Of a DNA stretch of 64,000 nt, positions 17,582 to 26,617 are shown piece after piece. A program made the position numbers and the translations under genes. This DNA comes from an uncultured Saprospiraceae bacterium. Its GTDB lineage: Bacteria; Bacteroidota; Bacteroidia; Chitinophagales; Saprospiraceae. The stretch covers positions 22,156 to 86,155 of the forward strand of contig CALFWW010000101.1 of NCBI GenBank assembly GCA_937928575.1. Reading direction: 5' to 3'. The notes under the pieces are model-generated. The model searched no databases. It was not told the origin of the DNA and saw only the letters and a program-made list of their open reading frames with translations. Positions within the stretch are counted from its first letter, which is position 1. The number at the start of each line of letters is the position of its first letter.

Positions 17582-18667
17582 TTATTTCAACCCATCCAAA
17601 AACTCCAATTCCACATCCACTCGTTTTAATAACTCTTTGGAAGAGCCGACTACTTTTTTAATAAAGTTGGTTCCTTTTTTTGTGTTGACCTCAAAACTTT
17701 CATAGCCTTCAATAACTTCATTCAATTGTTGCTTTACGGTCTCCATACTTTTCTTGGCGTATGGGATGGTCCATTTTTTGGATTTAAATCTTTTGTTTTT
17801 AGCCGCAATGTATTCGTTGAATAAGCCAACAGCGGCTTTGTTTTTTTGATTCAAATTGTTGAGTAATTCTGGTTGACTATTTAAATCATAGTTGCCTAAG
17901 TTATTAGTCCTATGTTTTCTCCATTTACTGATCAAACGAATACCATCACCCAAAGCAATAGAGCGATCGAGTTCATCCTGCATTCTTTCTTTTTCTCCTT
18001 TTTTAAGGTGTGCATCAATTAATGCTTTGTAGTCAAAAGTAGTGGATGATTTTGTAGATGAATTGTTGGATTCAAAAGTTTTATAGCTAATTGGATGATC
18101 CGACAATTGCCAGATCGGGTCAAATGGCATGTGTGTTTTAATCATTTCCTCTGGAGCCGTATTGTACCATTGTGGGAAATACTTTTTTACAAACTTTTTT
18201 CCATCCTTTACATAACCTGCTGCCCAAGTTGGGTCAAATAATTTCCATGCGCCATCCACTTTGACAGCATTCCAACGGTGACTAAGTTTGGTGGCGACTC
18301 GTCCTTTTCGTTTCACATATCCACCGACCATGTAAGATTCATATCCCAATTCTTGCATCATCGAATGGAAGAGTAACGAGTAATCTTCACAAACTCCTTT
18401 TTTGCGTTTCAGCAATGTCTCGAGTAAATATTCCTGATAAGCTTCTGGACTTTTGAAACTTTTTCTTTTGCTAGTAGCATTTCCCGAACTGATTTGATCG
18501 CGTTTGGCGACATCATATCTGATATTGTCGGTGATCCATGAGAAGATCGATTGGATAGGATCATCCTGAATGTCAATTTTCTTTATGGTTTCTTTAACCA
18601 CTGTGGATTGGGCAAAAGTAAATTGGGGGAGGAGGAAGAAAAGTAGCAGTAGTTTTTTCATCTTCAA
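17582..18667 (-). CDS. secreted transglutaminase-like protein (361 aa)
   Basis: Signal peptide at residues 1-20 (ending FTFAQ). The transglutaminase-like/papain-type core at ~75-150 carries the full catalytic triad: Cys93 in KKGVCEDYSLLF, His130 in LSHRWNAVKVDG and Asp145 in LFDPTWAAG. Related bacterial proteins act as periplasmic proteases or cross-linkers with unknown targets. The C-terminal ~200 residues are helical and Lys-rich. It resembles yeast Cyk3/kyphoscoliosis-type transglutaminase domains in motif order (KGVC, H-W, DPTW). The substrate is unknown. It is a single gene, convergent with the lipoprotein gene. Confidence 0.87.
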   Translation of the reverse strand: MKMKKLLLLFFLLPQFTFAQSTVVKETIKKIDIQDDPIQSIFSWITDNIRYDVAKRDQISSGNATSKRKSFKSPEAYQEYLLETLLKRKKGVCEDYSLLFHSMMQELGYESYMVGGYVKRKGRVATKLSHRWNAVKVDGAWKLFDPTWAAGYVKDGKKFVKKYFPQWYNTAPEEMIKTHMPFDPIWQLSDHPISYKTFESNNSSTKSSTTFDYKALIDAHLKKGEKERMQDELDRSIALGDGIRLISKWRKHRTNNLGNYDLNSQPELLNNLNQKNKAAVGLFNEYIAAKNKRFKSKKWTIPYAKKSMETVKQQLNEVIEGYESFEVNTKKGTNFIKKVVGSSKELLKRVDVELEFLDGLK

Positions 18668-18932
18668 TTTGGATGGTTTGGAGTGAAGATAACGAAAATG
18701 TGGGATTGTTTATTATTAATTTGATGTGTTTTTACAAATGTATTGTTAAGCAAAAGTCGAAACTTTCATGAGTTAAAAGCAATTTAGAATGCAACAACAA
18801 ATAGAGAATAAAACAAGTATTGTGGAAATATTTAGATGGTAAGGTACAACTAGGATGCAAGGGAGCTAAACGGAAAAACACGTTGAAAAGTAGTTTGTTT
18901 GATTCGTGTTGGCTATAAACATCTCTTACAAC

Positions 18933-18962
18933 AAAAAAACTCACCAACAAGCAGTGAGTTTT
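18933..18962 (-). terminator. terminator of tRNA-Arg
   Basis: Read on the - strand: AAAACTCACTGC - loop - GGTGAGTTTTTTT. It starts seven bases after the tRNA 3' end. Confidence 0.8.
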
Positions 18963-18968
18963 ATCTAG

Positions 18969-19040
18969 TGATCCCGCCAGGAATCGAACCTGGATCCTAA
19001 GCTCCGGAAACTTATATACTATCCGTTGTACGACGGGACC
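18969..19040 (-). tRNA. tRNA-Arg (anticodon CCG)
   Basis: Read on the - strand the 72 nt fold into a normal cloverleaf. The acceptor stem is GGTCCCG/CGGGATC with discriminator A. The D arm is GTAC-AACGGATA-GTAT, the anticodon stem TAAGT/GCTTA with loop TTCCGGA (anticodon CCG, reading CGG Arg codons), the variable loop GGAT, and the T arm CCAGG-TTCGATT-CCTGG. CCA is not encoded. A terminator hairpin follows directly. It lies downstream of the MFS gene on the same strand. Confidence 0.95.
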
Positions 19041-19066
19041 ATATTACAAAGGTAAAATCTTTTGAT

Positions 19067-20308
19067 TTAAACACTTACTTTTTTGCGACCTCTTTGAAAA
19101 ACAAAAATGAAAACCAGTGCAGCACTGATGATAAAGAGGGAACCAGCCATTAAAGGATAATTTTCATCCAAAGTATTCAAATAACCGGCAAATAAAGGTG
19201 GGATGGCGGCTCCGAGCGCTAACATGGATTGGTGAATCCCCAATACTTCTCCTTGTTTGGCAGCGCTGGCTTGATTGGAAATGACCGTTGTCATATTTGG
19301 GGAGGTCAAACCATAGGCGATGGCGATGCACGGATTGATGAGATAAAACCAGCGATCATTGTCAGGGATCAATATGATAAATATGCCGACACCGACTGCC
19401 ATAATGGAGTACTTTAATATTTTTTCTGGTGCGACTTTTCCGCTCATTCTTCTGACAATTAAACCTTGTGTGAGCGCCAACCACAATCCAATCCACCCGT
19501 ATAAAAAGCCAATATTTTTTTCCGTGTAATCAAATTTCTGCAATAATAAGACGGAGAAAAACTGCGTATAAAATGCAAATCCTAATGCTAATAACAATAC
19601 AACCACAAATATCACTCTTAAGTTAGGTGTTTGAAAAGAAGTTGCAATATTTTTGATACCACTGAAGATGGAAATTTTCTCATTCCGTTTTTCTTTTAGT
19701 GTTTCTGGAAAGATAAAATAAATCAACAATAGATTGATGGTAGCTAAAATGGCGGTAAACCAAAATGGGGTAGAATGGTCAAACCAAGAAACCACAGAGC
19801 TATCCGCCAAAACACCACCAATAGCAGGTCCCAAAATAAACCCAATACCAAAGGCTGCTCCAACTAAACCAAAATTTTTCGCTTTACTTGCATCATCGCT
19901 GATATCAGCAATGGCCGATTTGACAACCGAAATATTACCACCCATAAATCCAGGTAGTAATCGAGCAAAAAATAATAGGTATATATTTTTAATCACAATC
20001 GCATAACCAAACAATAAATACCCGATTACAGAACCAATAATCGAAATTTGTAACACCGGTTTGCGTCCATGTCGATCCGATAGCGCTCCTAAAATAGGGG
20101 CTCCAAAAAATTGCATCAAGGGATAACAGGAAATCAAAAAACCGTAAAGCAATGAGCGTGCATCTTCTGGAAAACTAGGTTCGAAAAAACTGGTATTGCC
20201 CTCAAAAAATAGAGATGGAATGACAGGAATGATAATCGTGATCCCCAGCATGTCAATAAAGACGGTGAGTATGATTATGAAAAGAGGGGATCGTTTTTGT
20301 TCATTCAT
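19067..20308 (-). CDS. MFS drug exporter, TetA-like (DHA1 family)
   Basis: A 413-residue proton-driven transporter with about 12 hydrophobic segments. The MFS motif A DRHGRKP is at residues 78-84 between helices 2 and 3. Motif C is GAAFGIGFILGPAIGG in helix 5, typical of antiporters. The N-terminal FIDMLGITIIIPVIPSLF and the helix 2 region PLMQFFGAPILGALSDRHG are characteristic of the tetracycline/multidrug TetA-like group. The substrate cannot be read from sequence, and chromosomal homologs often export drugs or metabolites. It is a single gene; tRNA-Arg lies 26 bp downstream. Confidence 0.87.
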   Translation of the reverse strand: MNEQKRSPLFIIILTVFIDMLGITIIIPVIPSLFFEGNTSFFEPSFPEDARSLLYGFLISCYPLMQFFGAPILGALSDRHGRKPVLQISIIGSVIGYLLFGYAIVIKNIYLLFFARLLPGFMGGNISVVKSAIADISDDASKAKNFGLVGAAFGIGFILGPAIGGVLADSSVVSWFDHSTPFWFTAILATINLLLIYFIFPETLKEKRNEKISIFSGIKNIATSFQTPNLRVIFVVVLLLALGFAFYTQFFSVLLLQKFDYTEKNIGFLYGWIGLWLALTQGLIVRRMSGKVAPEKILKYSIMAVGVGIFIILIPDNDRWFYLINPCIAIAYGLTSPNMTTVISNQASAAKQGEVLGIHQSMLALGAAIPPLFAGYLNTLDENYPLMAGSLFIISAALVFIFVFQRGRKKVSV

Positions 20309-20567
20309 GCGGCGCTAATGTAATACAAATTGAACTTTAAAAGGTTAGGGTGTTCAAAATACTGAATCATTGATGTGTAACTTTTGCTACTTTGAATTTT
20401 GCTTGAAACCTATGACCCCAAAGTGGTTCAAGCATATAACTTGGGGCATTCACCCCAAGTATTTCACGAATACTCGTCCAGCCCTGTAGGCCTGTCGGGC
20501 TGTTCGCCAGAACAGACAGGGGCTAGTAGATTTTCACAACAATTTATTTACTAACATAAGTAACTAC
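20309..20567. repeat. gene-free stretch with hairpin repeat fragment (20481-20523)
   Basis: GCCCTGTaGGCCTGTC...GAACAGACAGGGGC can form a stem-loop and shares CAGACAGGG words with the core of the MITE-like family, but the MITE arms are absent. A short direct repeat of CCCCAAG words precedes it (20413-20460). No gene is seen. Confidence 0.45.
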
Positions 20568-20608
20568 AAAAAAAGGCTGCACCCCATTTCAGAGTGCAGC
20601 CTTTTTTA
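20568..20608. terminator. bidirectional terminator
   Basis: AAAAAAAGGCTGCAC - CCCATTTCAGA - GTGCAGCCTTTTTT. A 12-bp GC-rich stem flanked by A and T runs, 19 bp beyond the stop of the 254-aa gene (- strand). Confidence 0.85.
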
Positions 20609-20627
20609 TATAAATCAGCAATTATTA

Positions 20628-21338
20628 TTAATTACATTCTTTTGCGTGCTTGAAAACTGCTTCTTCAAAATCTGACCACTTTGATTTCAAATCTTTAACT
20701 GCTTTACACTTTCCAAAAAGGCCACTAGCTTCATCCTTGTAATTTTTCTTTTCCAATTTGAAAGCAGGGCTTTTTCCTTTTTGTACAAAGTAAGACTTTG
20801 CGATCCCACCTGCAACTTTTAATCCACCAACACCAAGGCTAGCCGTTTCTTTTGCATAAGGATCGAAGTATACTTTCAAATTTTCTTCAAAAGAAGGATT
20901 TACTAATTGCATCAAAAGTGTCATCGTTTTTTTCTTGATTTTCACTTCTGCTTGCTCGAAATAAGCGTATCCATCTTTGATTTTTTCGCTATCTAATTCG
21001 TTGTCGGCACCCCATTGCCTAGGATCATTCATAAAATCCAAAGCTTTACCCATTTTGTCCCAACCTGAAGGTGGTAAATACATGTGCTTAATGTCTTTTG
21101 GTTCGTACGTAGTTTTCTTTTTGCTTCCAGTTTTCTTAATAGTAACTTCCTCAATATTTCCTTTTTTGCGGTCCAAATCCCAAAGCACTCCTTCTACTGT
21201 TTCACCATTATTTAAAGTGATGTAAGAAGTTTTTTTCTTGGAAAAAGTAAATGCTCCTTGAAGGAATTTTTGTGCCATTGCAACATTCGCTGTTAAGAAA
21301 ATAACTACAAATGCCATTACTAACTTTTCAAATTTCAT
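20628..21338 (-). CDS. secreted hypothetical protein (~236 aa)
   Basis: The frame opens at 21392, but the ATG at 21338 (MKFEKLVMAFVVIFLTANVAMAQ) starts a clean signal peptide and is preferred. The mature protein is Lys-rich. It has an N-terminal strand segment (YITLNNGETVEGVLWDLD and a KDIKHMYLPPSGWDKMGK motif) that looks like a small beta-barrel/SH3-like repeat domain, then a C-terminal domain with three Cys (KCKAVKDL, KHAKECN). This pattern occurs in many Bacteroidota secreted proteins of unknown function. It is monocistronic, with a strong terminator. Confidence 0.75.
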   Translation of the reverse strand: MKFEKLVMAFVVIFLTANVAMAQKFLQGAFTFSKKKTSYITLNNGETVEGVLWDLDRKKGNIEEVTIKKTGSKKKTTYEPKDIKHMYLPPSGWDKMGKALDFMNDPRQWGADNELDSEKIKDGYAYFEQAEVKIKKKTMTLLMQLVNPSFEENLKVYFDPYAKETASLGVGGLKVAGGIAKSYFVQKGKSPAFKLEKKNYKDEASGLFGKCKAVKDLKSKWSDFEEAVFKHAKECN

Positions 21339-21486
21339 AAATCTATTTTTATTCGAAGGTTTGGTAAAAAAAATATGTTTTAAATTGATCAACCAAATTT
21401 AAGGAAAACTGCTGCACTTTTCCGTTTGATTATCTAACTTCGGTCGTATTATAAGACTTATTTAACACTACAATTGAATTTTACAA

Positions 21487-22260
21487 ATGAGATTTAAGTT
21501 TTTTAGAAAGGAATTGATATTTATCATTTTCATATTCACTATTTGTAATAAGTCCAGTTTTGCACAAACTATAGATAAAAATACCACGTTTTGGGGGGCA
21601 GTCGTACCTGCTTTTCGAATTGCTGACCAGGTAGTCATAAAAAATGAATTCCATTGGAGAACCAGTGATTTTGTACAAGAATGGATGCAATTTATTATCC
21701 GACCGAGCATTACGTATACACCGATAAAGGGACTTAGTTTGACAGCTGGTTACACCTACGCCAATAATCATCCTTATCATGGATTTAGTGGACCTATCGC
21801 ATTTCCTGAGAGCAATATTTGGGAACAAGTTGCGCTGACAAGTAAGTATGGGAAAGTAAAAGTGATCAATCAGTTTCGAATGGAACATAGATGGATTGGA
21901 ATTGTCAACAATATAAATACGGAGAATCCTTTTATTGATGGAAATAATTTTGTCAACCGATTTAGGTATCGTTTAATTGGAAATGTACCTATATTTAAGT
22001 TAAATGAAATTCCTGTCAGTCTCACTGTATTTAATGAAACAATGATTTTGTTGAGCGATAATTTTCGTGTAAATAATGTTAATCAAAATTGGACAGTAGG
22101 GTTGATTAATTTTCATTTACCCCGAAAGAGTAAGATCAGTGTTGGCATCCAAAATCAATATATCATCAGAGATGGTGGTGATCGGATTTCCAATACTGCG
22201 ATGTGGTTGGCATTATCAAAAGAATTTGATTTAAGAAAAAAAGAAATAACTATAAATTAA
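21487..22260 (+). CDS. DUF2490-family outer membrane protein
   Basis: Signal peptide at residues ~1-26 (ending KSSFAQ), then beta-barrel strands with the DUF2490 pattern: TTFWGAVVPAFRIADQ near the N-terminus, FHWRTSDFVQEWMQFIIRPSITY, and the conserved EQVALTSKYGKVKVINQFRMEHRW. The length (257 aa) is normal. Family members are outer membrane barrels of unknown function, often with metabolic neighbours. It is followed 4 bp downstream by an OsmC-like gene, so the two are probably co-transcribed. Confidence 0.85.
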   Translation: MRFKFFRKELIFIIFIFTICNKSSFAQTIDKNTTFWGAVVPAFRIADQVVIKNEFHWRTSDFVQEWMQFIIRPSITYTPIKGLSLTAGYTYANNHPYHGFSGPIAFPESNIWEQVALTSKYGKVKVINQFRMEHRWIGIVNNINTENPFIDGNNFVNRFRYRLIGNVPIFKLNEIPVSLTVFNETMILLSDNFRVNNVNQNWTVGLINFHLPRKSKISVGIQNQYIIRDGGDRISNTAMWLALSKEFDLRKKEITIN

Positions 22261-22264
22261 AATT

Positions 22265-22696
22265 ATGGAACCAACAATTAAAAAAATTACACTGAACCGG
22301 ATTGATGATCATATGAATTTTGAGGCAGTTGATGCAAAAGGAAAAACAGTACTTTTTGATGCAGGTCCGAAGATAGGAGGCAAAAGCAATGGCGTCAGTC
22401 CAATGGAGTCTTTATTGATGGCAGCAGCAGCTTGTAGTAGTATTGATGTGGTAATGATTTTGAAAAAAATGAAACAGCAGATTGATGACTATAAGGTAGA
22501 AGTGGAAGCTGAAAGGATATCTGAAGGCGAAGCATCGAGATATAAAACAATTCATTTACATTTTGTATTGACAGGAGAAATTAAAGAAAAAAAGTTAGAA
22601 AAAGCGATTCAAATGTCACTAGAAAAGTATTGTTCGGTGTCCAAAATATTGGCGCATAGTGCGGAGATTACTTCGAGTTATTCATTAAATGGTTAG
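22265..22696 (+). CDS. OsmC-family protein (YhfA-like)
   Basis: A 143-residue OsmC/Ohr fold protein. The two conserved Cys are present, Cys57 in AAAACSSIDVV and Cys123 in EKYCSVSKIL, as is the SNGVSPMESLLMAA helix. OsmC/Ohr proteins reduce organic hydroperoxides with these thiols in the cytoplasm; YhfA-like members have less certain substrates. The start ATG is 4 bp after the DUF2490 stop, indicating an operon. Confidence 0.88.
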   Translation: MEPTIKKITLNRIDDHMNFEAVDAKGKTVLFDAGPKIGGKSNGVSPMESLLMAAAACSSIDVVMILKKMKQQIDDYKVEVEAERISEGEASRYKTIHLHFVLTGEIKEKKLEKAIQMSLEKYCSVSKILAHSAEITSSYSLNG

Positions 22697-22793
22697 TAAA
22701 CCTTGCTAGCCGTAACTTCGATTTATTTGTTCCGTAAAATAATCGTAATTTTAATAATTCGAATTAATAAGATATTTTTTTAATTACACTAAT

Positions 22794-24176
22794 ATGAGAG
22801 TTGTATTACTTATTACAATTTGTTTTCTGACACTTAATTCATTTGCCTCTGAAATAATGTTTTTCCAAAAATCATCCGATGAAGCATTGGAGCTTGCAAT
22901 GAAAATGGACAAACCGTTTTTCGTTTTTTATTGCGGTCGATGGTGTCCAACTTGTAAGGTGATGGAAGAGCACACTTTCACAGACGATGCAGTAGCTGAT
23001 TTTGCCGCTCAAAACTTTATTGCATTTAAAGCAAATATCGACGAACCCACAGGAAAAGAATGGAAAGAAAGGTATGGTGTATATGTCGTTCCTACGGTTA
23101 TCTTTTTTGATAGGTACGGTCAGCAACAAGATTTACACGCATCGACATTAAGCGCAATTGCTTTTCTTGATATTATGAAAAGAAATGCAGCGCTTTCCAG
23201 TAATCAATATAATATGACTCCTGTGTCACTCGTAACTTTTCCAACCACGGTTACCCAACCAGTAGTAGCAATGCCAACTCAATCTACACCTACTACTCAA
23301 GAAGTGACACCTAATATTGCAAATGTGGTAGAAAAACAATCATCTCTTCCAGATATTGGTACAAAAATCAATTCAAAAGAGAAGCTTTTAAAAAATGAAA
23401 TTATAGATGAACATGGTAGTAAGGAAGCTTCTGAAAAAGAAAAAATTGCAGCACTTACAAAAAGAGCAGAATCTGAAACGCTAACGCAAAGCCTGACTGA
23501 AAATAAGAAGAATGACAACGAAACTAACAACGACGCTTCTGCAATTCAACATGTTGTTATGACCAATGGTAAAATTTGGGCTGCTTCTAACAATAAGAAA
23601 AGCAAAGCGAAAGAGGAAAAGATTGTTGCTGCTGTAAATGAGGATGCAATAGTAGAATTGAAAAAAGAAGTGGCCATTACAAAGCCAGTTGGACAACCAA
23701 GTGTTAGAAATACTTCTCCTAATGCAATCAACAAAAATACTTCCGATGTTGAAAAACCAACCCGTCCCAAAATAAAATCAATCGTTTTAAACCCTAAAAA
23801 GAATGTTGCTCCAAGAAATATTGTAATTAGAACTACAAGAACAGAATCAATTGTTCCTTCAACAAACACAGTTGCGCCTGCTCCTCATAAGGTGGTTTCA
23901 ATGGTGGTTAACCAACCAGTTAATCAGAATTCCTCAATTTACTCAACAAGCTATTTACAATTAGGATATTTTGAAAATCATACGAATGCAAGTGCGTTGG
24001 CGGCAAAGGTCAGACGTCAATTTTACAACAATATCATCAGTTTAAAGGAAACCAATGTAGACGGTATGAAAATGTATCGAGTGACAATGCAGGGTTTTCA
24101 GAGTAAAGATCAAGCCGCAAAAATGAAAACACAGTTGAAGGCAGCTGGATTTAAGAGTTATATTTTTGAGAATTGA
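22794..24176 (+). CDS. periplasmic thioredoxin-like / SPOR-domain fusion protein (460 aa)
   Basis: Signal peptide at residues 1-18. A thioredoxin-like domain (~20-135) has the active-site motif WCPTC (Cys51, Cys54) followed by KVMEEHTF, and VVPTVIFFDRYG at ~95, placing it in the DUF255/DsbD-gamma/thiol-disulfide group. A ~240-residue low-complexity linker rich in Thr, Asn, Lys and Val follows. The C-terminal SPOR domain (~384-460, YLQLGYFENHTNASALAAKV...YRVTMQGFQSKDQAAKM) would bind denuded glycan strands of septal peptidoglycan. The fusion suggests a disulfide reductase targeted to the division site. The combination is unusual. The gene is ~100 bp after the OsmC gene. Confidence 0.85.
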   Translation: MRVVLLITICFLTLNSFASEIMFFQKSSDEALELAMKMDKPFFVFYCGRWCPTCKVMEEHTFTDDAVADFAAQNFIAFKANIDEPTGKEWKERYGVYVVPTVIFFDRYGQQQDLHASTLSAIAFLDIMKRNAALSSNQYNMTPVSLVTFPTTVTQPVVAMPTQSTPTTQEVTPNIANVVEKQSSLPDIGTKINSKEKLLKNEIIDEHGSKEASEKEKIAALTKRAESETLTQSLTENKKNDNETNNDASAIQHVVMTNGKIWAASNNKKSKAKEEKIVAAVNEDAIVELKKEVAITKPVGQPSVRNTSPNAINKNTSDVEKPTRPKIKSIVLNPKKNVAPRNIVIRTTRTESIVPSTNTVAPAPHKVVSMVVNQPVNQNSSIYSTSYLQLGYFENHTNASALAAKVRRQFYNNIISLKETNVDGMKMYRVTMQGFQSKDQAAKMKTQLKAAGFKSYIFEN

Positions 24177-24520
24177 ATTGGTGAAAATTGGAATCGCTAG
24201 AAAAATTATTGACGCTATTCAACAAACACTTATAAAGGTAATGTTGGTTGGGAGATATGGATGCGGTCCAACGTCAACCACGCTATTTATCTTAAGTAGA
24301 AAGTGAATAGCAAGGACATAACATGAAAATCACGTTAAATCCTTGCCTAAATCACACCTTAATTATTATTTTATACCTGCAGAACAGCTATTCAAAATTT
24401 TATTGCAACATACTATCTATACTATCTACTGGTTTGCCAATTAATAGTTGTAAATAATCTTAGCTCATCGTATTCATTCAAAAATGAAAATAACCAAAAG
24501 CATTGTTAAATGGATGTGTG
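24177..24520. other. intergenic stretch, nothing recognised
   Basis: AT-rich DNA without ORFs before the MITE-like element. Confidence 0.4.
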
Positions 24521-24712
24521 TAATACAAATTGTAGTCTAAAAGTGCGGATATATTTGGAAGGAAAATTTTTCGAGATCAAGGCAGAAAACGTAGACATAG
24601 CCTTAGTTACGGCGAGCCTGCCTGACTGCGCCACGCAGACAGGGCTTTCTAACGAAGATATCGGGAAATTTTTCTCAAAGATAACCGTAATTATATACTA
24701 CAATTTGTATAA
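24521..24712. mobile_element. MITE-like repeat, copy 2 (192 bp, best-preserved)
   Basis: The left end TAATACAAATTGTAGTCT and the right end (read in reverse complement, TTATACAAATTGTAGTAT) match, and the similarity runs inward for ~60 bp (GTGCGGATATATTTGG / TTACGGTTATCTTTGA; GGAAAATTTTTCGAGATC / GAAAAATTTCCCGATATC). The core hairpin AGCCTGCCTG / CAGACAGGGCT lies at the centre. It carries no transposase. An open frame across it (24510-24734) is judged an artefact of the repeat. Confidence 0.88.
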
Positions 24713-24915
24713 AAGGTGTGTTACGAATATATAGATAAAACAATTGTTTAAATAAGCCATTAACAAAATTAACATTGTAAATGCTAATTTTATGTGACAT
24801 AGCAAACTATTTTATTTCATCATATTTTTCTCTCGGGATATTTTTTTCTCAGTTTTGTTAACATCGAAAATAGTAAGAGTGAAATTTCGCTAGACAACGG
24901 TAATTGAAGGTTTGT
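24713..24915. other. intergenic AT-rich stretch, nothing recognised
   Basis: Downstream of the MITE-like element and of the decarboxylase-like gene (- strand). No ORF or strong terminator is seen. Confidence 0.35.
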
Positions 24916-26328
24916 TTAAAATAATGCGGCCTCTTCGGTTAACAAATCTAATGCTTTATTGACGTGATGTTGGTTTACATAAGTTTGTGCAATGATCATT
25001 CTGATTAAAAACTGATCGTTGACTTTGGTGTGAGACAAGTACAATTGTCCTTTTCGATTGATACTATTTAAAAAGTCTTTATTTATTTGATTCAGCTTTT
25101 CCAAATCATCAATCCCATTTGGACGAAATCTAAATCCGGTAAAAGTTGCAAATGGAGGCATCATCAATTCGAAATGCGGTGAGGACTCGATTTTAGAAGC
25201 AAAGTAGGAATTCAGTGAGATATGATGTCTCAATTTTTCTCTGATTCCTTCCATCCCATAACTTCTTATGACAAACCACAATTTCAATGCTCGGAATCTT
25301 CTGCCTAATGGAATTCCCCAATCTCTGTAATCGTTGACAATTCCTCTTGTTTTTGTTTTCAGATATTCCGGTAATACTTCAAATGTTTGTAACAATAAAT
25401 TGACATCTTTGACGTAATAAGCTGTGCAATCAAAATTTGTAAACAACCACTTATGGGGATTGAAAACGAAACTATCTGCCATTTCAATTCCTCGATTCAT
25501 CCACTGATATTCTTCCAATAAAAGTGCAGTACCCAAATAAGCCGCATCTACATGCAACCAAACTTTATATTTTTGACAAATTTTTCCGATTTCATACAAT
25601 GGATCAACTGCGACCGTGCTGGTAGTACCAATCGATGCGATAACACAACATGGAATTTTGCCTTCGGAAATATCTTGTTGGATTGCTTGTTCTAGTTCTT
25701 CAGGAATTAAACGATACTTTTCATCGACCTTGATTTTCACAATATTTTTTCTACCGATTCCAGCAATCTTGACAGCTTTTTCGATGGACGAATGAGTCTG
25801 TGTAGAGCAATATACCCTTAAATTACTGGGCACGCCATTTTCATTCGCCTCAAAATCGGTCACTACTTCTCTTGCGGTGATGATAGCAGAGAGCGTAGCA
25901 GTCGAAGCCGTATCTTGGATCACGCCTTCAAAATGATTGGGTATTTTCATTTCATCTCGTAGCCAATTTAAAACTCTTTTCTCCAATTCAGCAGCAGCAG
26001 GTGAGGTATCCCAAATCATACATTGAGCTCCAATCGCTGCAGTAATAAATTCCGCAAACAAAGATTCTATTGAGCTGTTGGCAGGAAAGTATGCATGGAA
26101 ATTGGGGTGTTGCCAATGCGTAATACCGGGTAAAATGATTTTGTCGAGATCGTCCAAAATATCATCTAGAGATTCTGATTGATTTGGTGGGTTTGTAGGA
26201 AGTTGCTTGTAAATTTCTTCGGGATGCACTTGCGATTTCACAGGAAAACTTTCTAAGTTTTTAAAATATCGGTCAATCCATGAAATAATTTTTGGTGCAA
26301 AATCAAAAAAATCTTTTTTCTCAATCAT
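24916..26328 (-). CDS. group II PLP-dependent decarboxylase (aromatic-L-amino-acid decarboxylase-like)
   Basis: A 470-residue enzyme with all hallmarks of the DDC/TDC group. Lys293 in FNPHKWLF forms the PLP Schiff base, Asp261 in HVDAAYLG contacts the pyridine nitrogen, and His179 in STQTHSSIEKA stacks on the ring. The N-terminal GITHWQHPNFHAYFPAN and QDTASTATL segments form the substrate pocket. The expected reaction is decarboxylation of aromatic amino acids (Phe, Tyr, Trp or DOPA) to amines in the cytosol; the exact substrate is unresolved. The gene is single and divergent from lpxD. Confidence 0.92.
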   Translation of the reverse strand: MIEKKDFFDFAPKIISWIDRYFKNLESFPVKSQVHPEEIYKQLPTNPPNQSESLDDILDDLDKIILPGITHWQHPNFHAYFPANSSIESLFAEFITAAIGAQCMIWDTSPAAAELEKRVLNWLRDEMKIPNHFEGVIQDTASTATLSAIITAREVVTDFEANENGVPSNLRVYCSTQTHSSIEKAVKIAGIGRKNIVKIKVDEKYRLIPEELEQAIQQDISEGKIPCCVIASIGTTSTVAVDPLYEIGKICQKYKVWLHVDAAYLGTALLLEEYQWMNRGIEMADSFVFNPHKWLFTNFDCTAYYVKDVNLLLQTFEVLPEYLKTKTRGIVNDYRDWGIPLGRRFRALKLWFVIRSYGMEGIREKLRHHISLNSYFASKIESSPHFELMMPPFATFTGFRFRPNGIDDLEKLNQINKDFLNSINRKGQLYLSHTKVNDQFLIRMIIAQTYVNQHHVNKALDLLTEEAALF

Positions 26329-26617
26329 GTCCTGTTTACTTTTTATAAATATTCTGTGACTTTAAATACAGCGTTTGTTGCTAATCTTAGTTTGAAGTCT
26401 AAAAAAGGAAGGTACTAAAAGTTACTTATTCGTCTTAATTGCAGAGAAATGAATATTGCTTTATGGAGCTACAATTTAATAAGCTGGTTAATACACTCGA
26501 CCATTTTGCACTCGTAAATTGGCTTTTTTGGTTACAGAAATGGTGATAGGATCGCTTTCAATTGCAGTAAATTAGGAAAAGAAAACTACCTTTAGGTCTA
26601 AACTAAACTACTTTTTA

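Noticed and set aside
20481..20523. Possible fourth MITE copy
   Set aside because: Only CAGACAGGG core words and a hairpin are shared; the characteristic arms are missing.
24510..24734. Open reading frame of 74 codons inside MITE-like copy 2
   Set aside because: It follows the repeat, not a gene: matching frames exist in reverse strand in copies 1 and 3, and no start context or conserved gene neighbour supports it.
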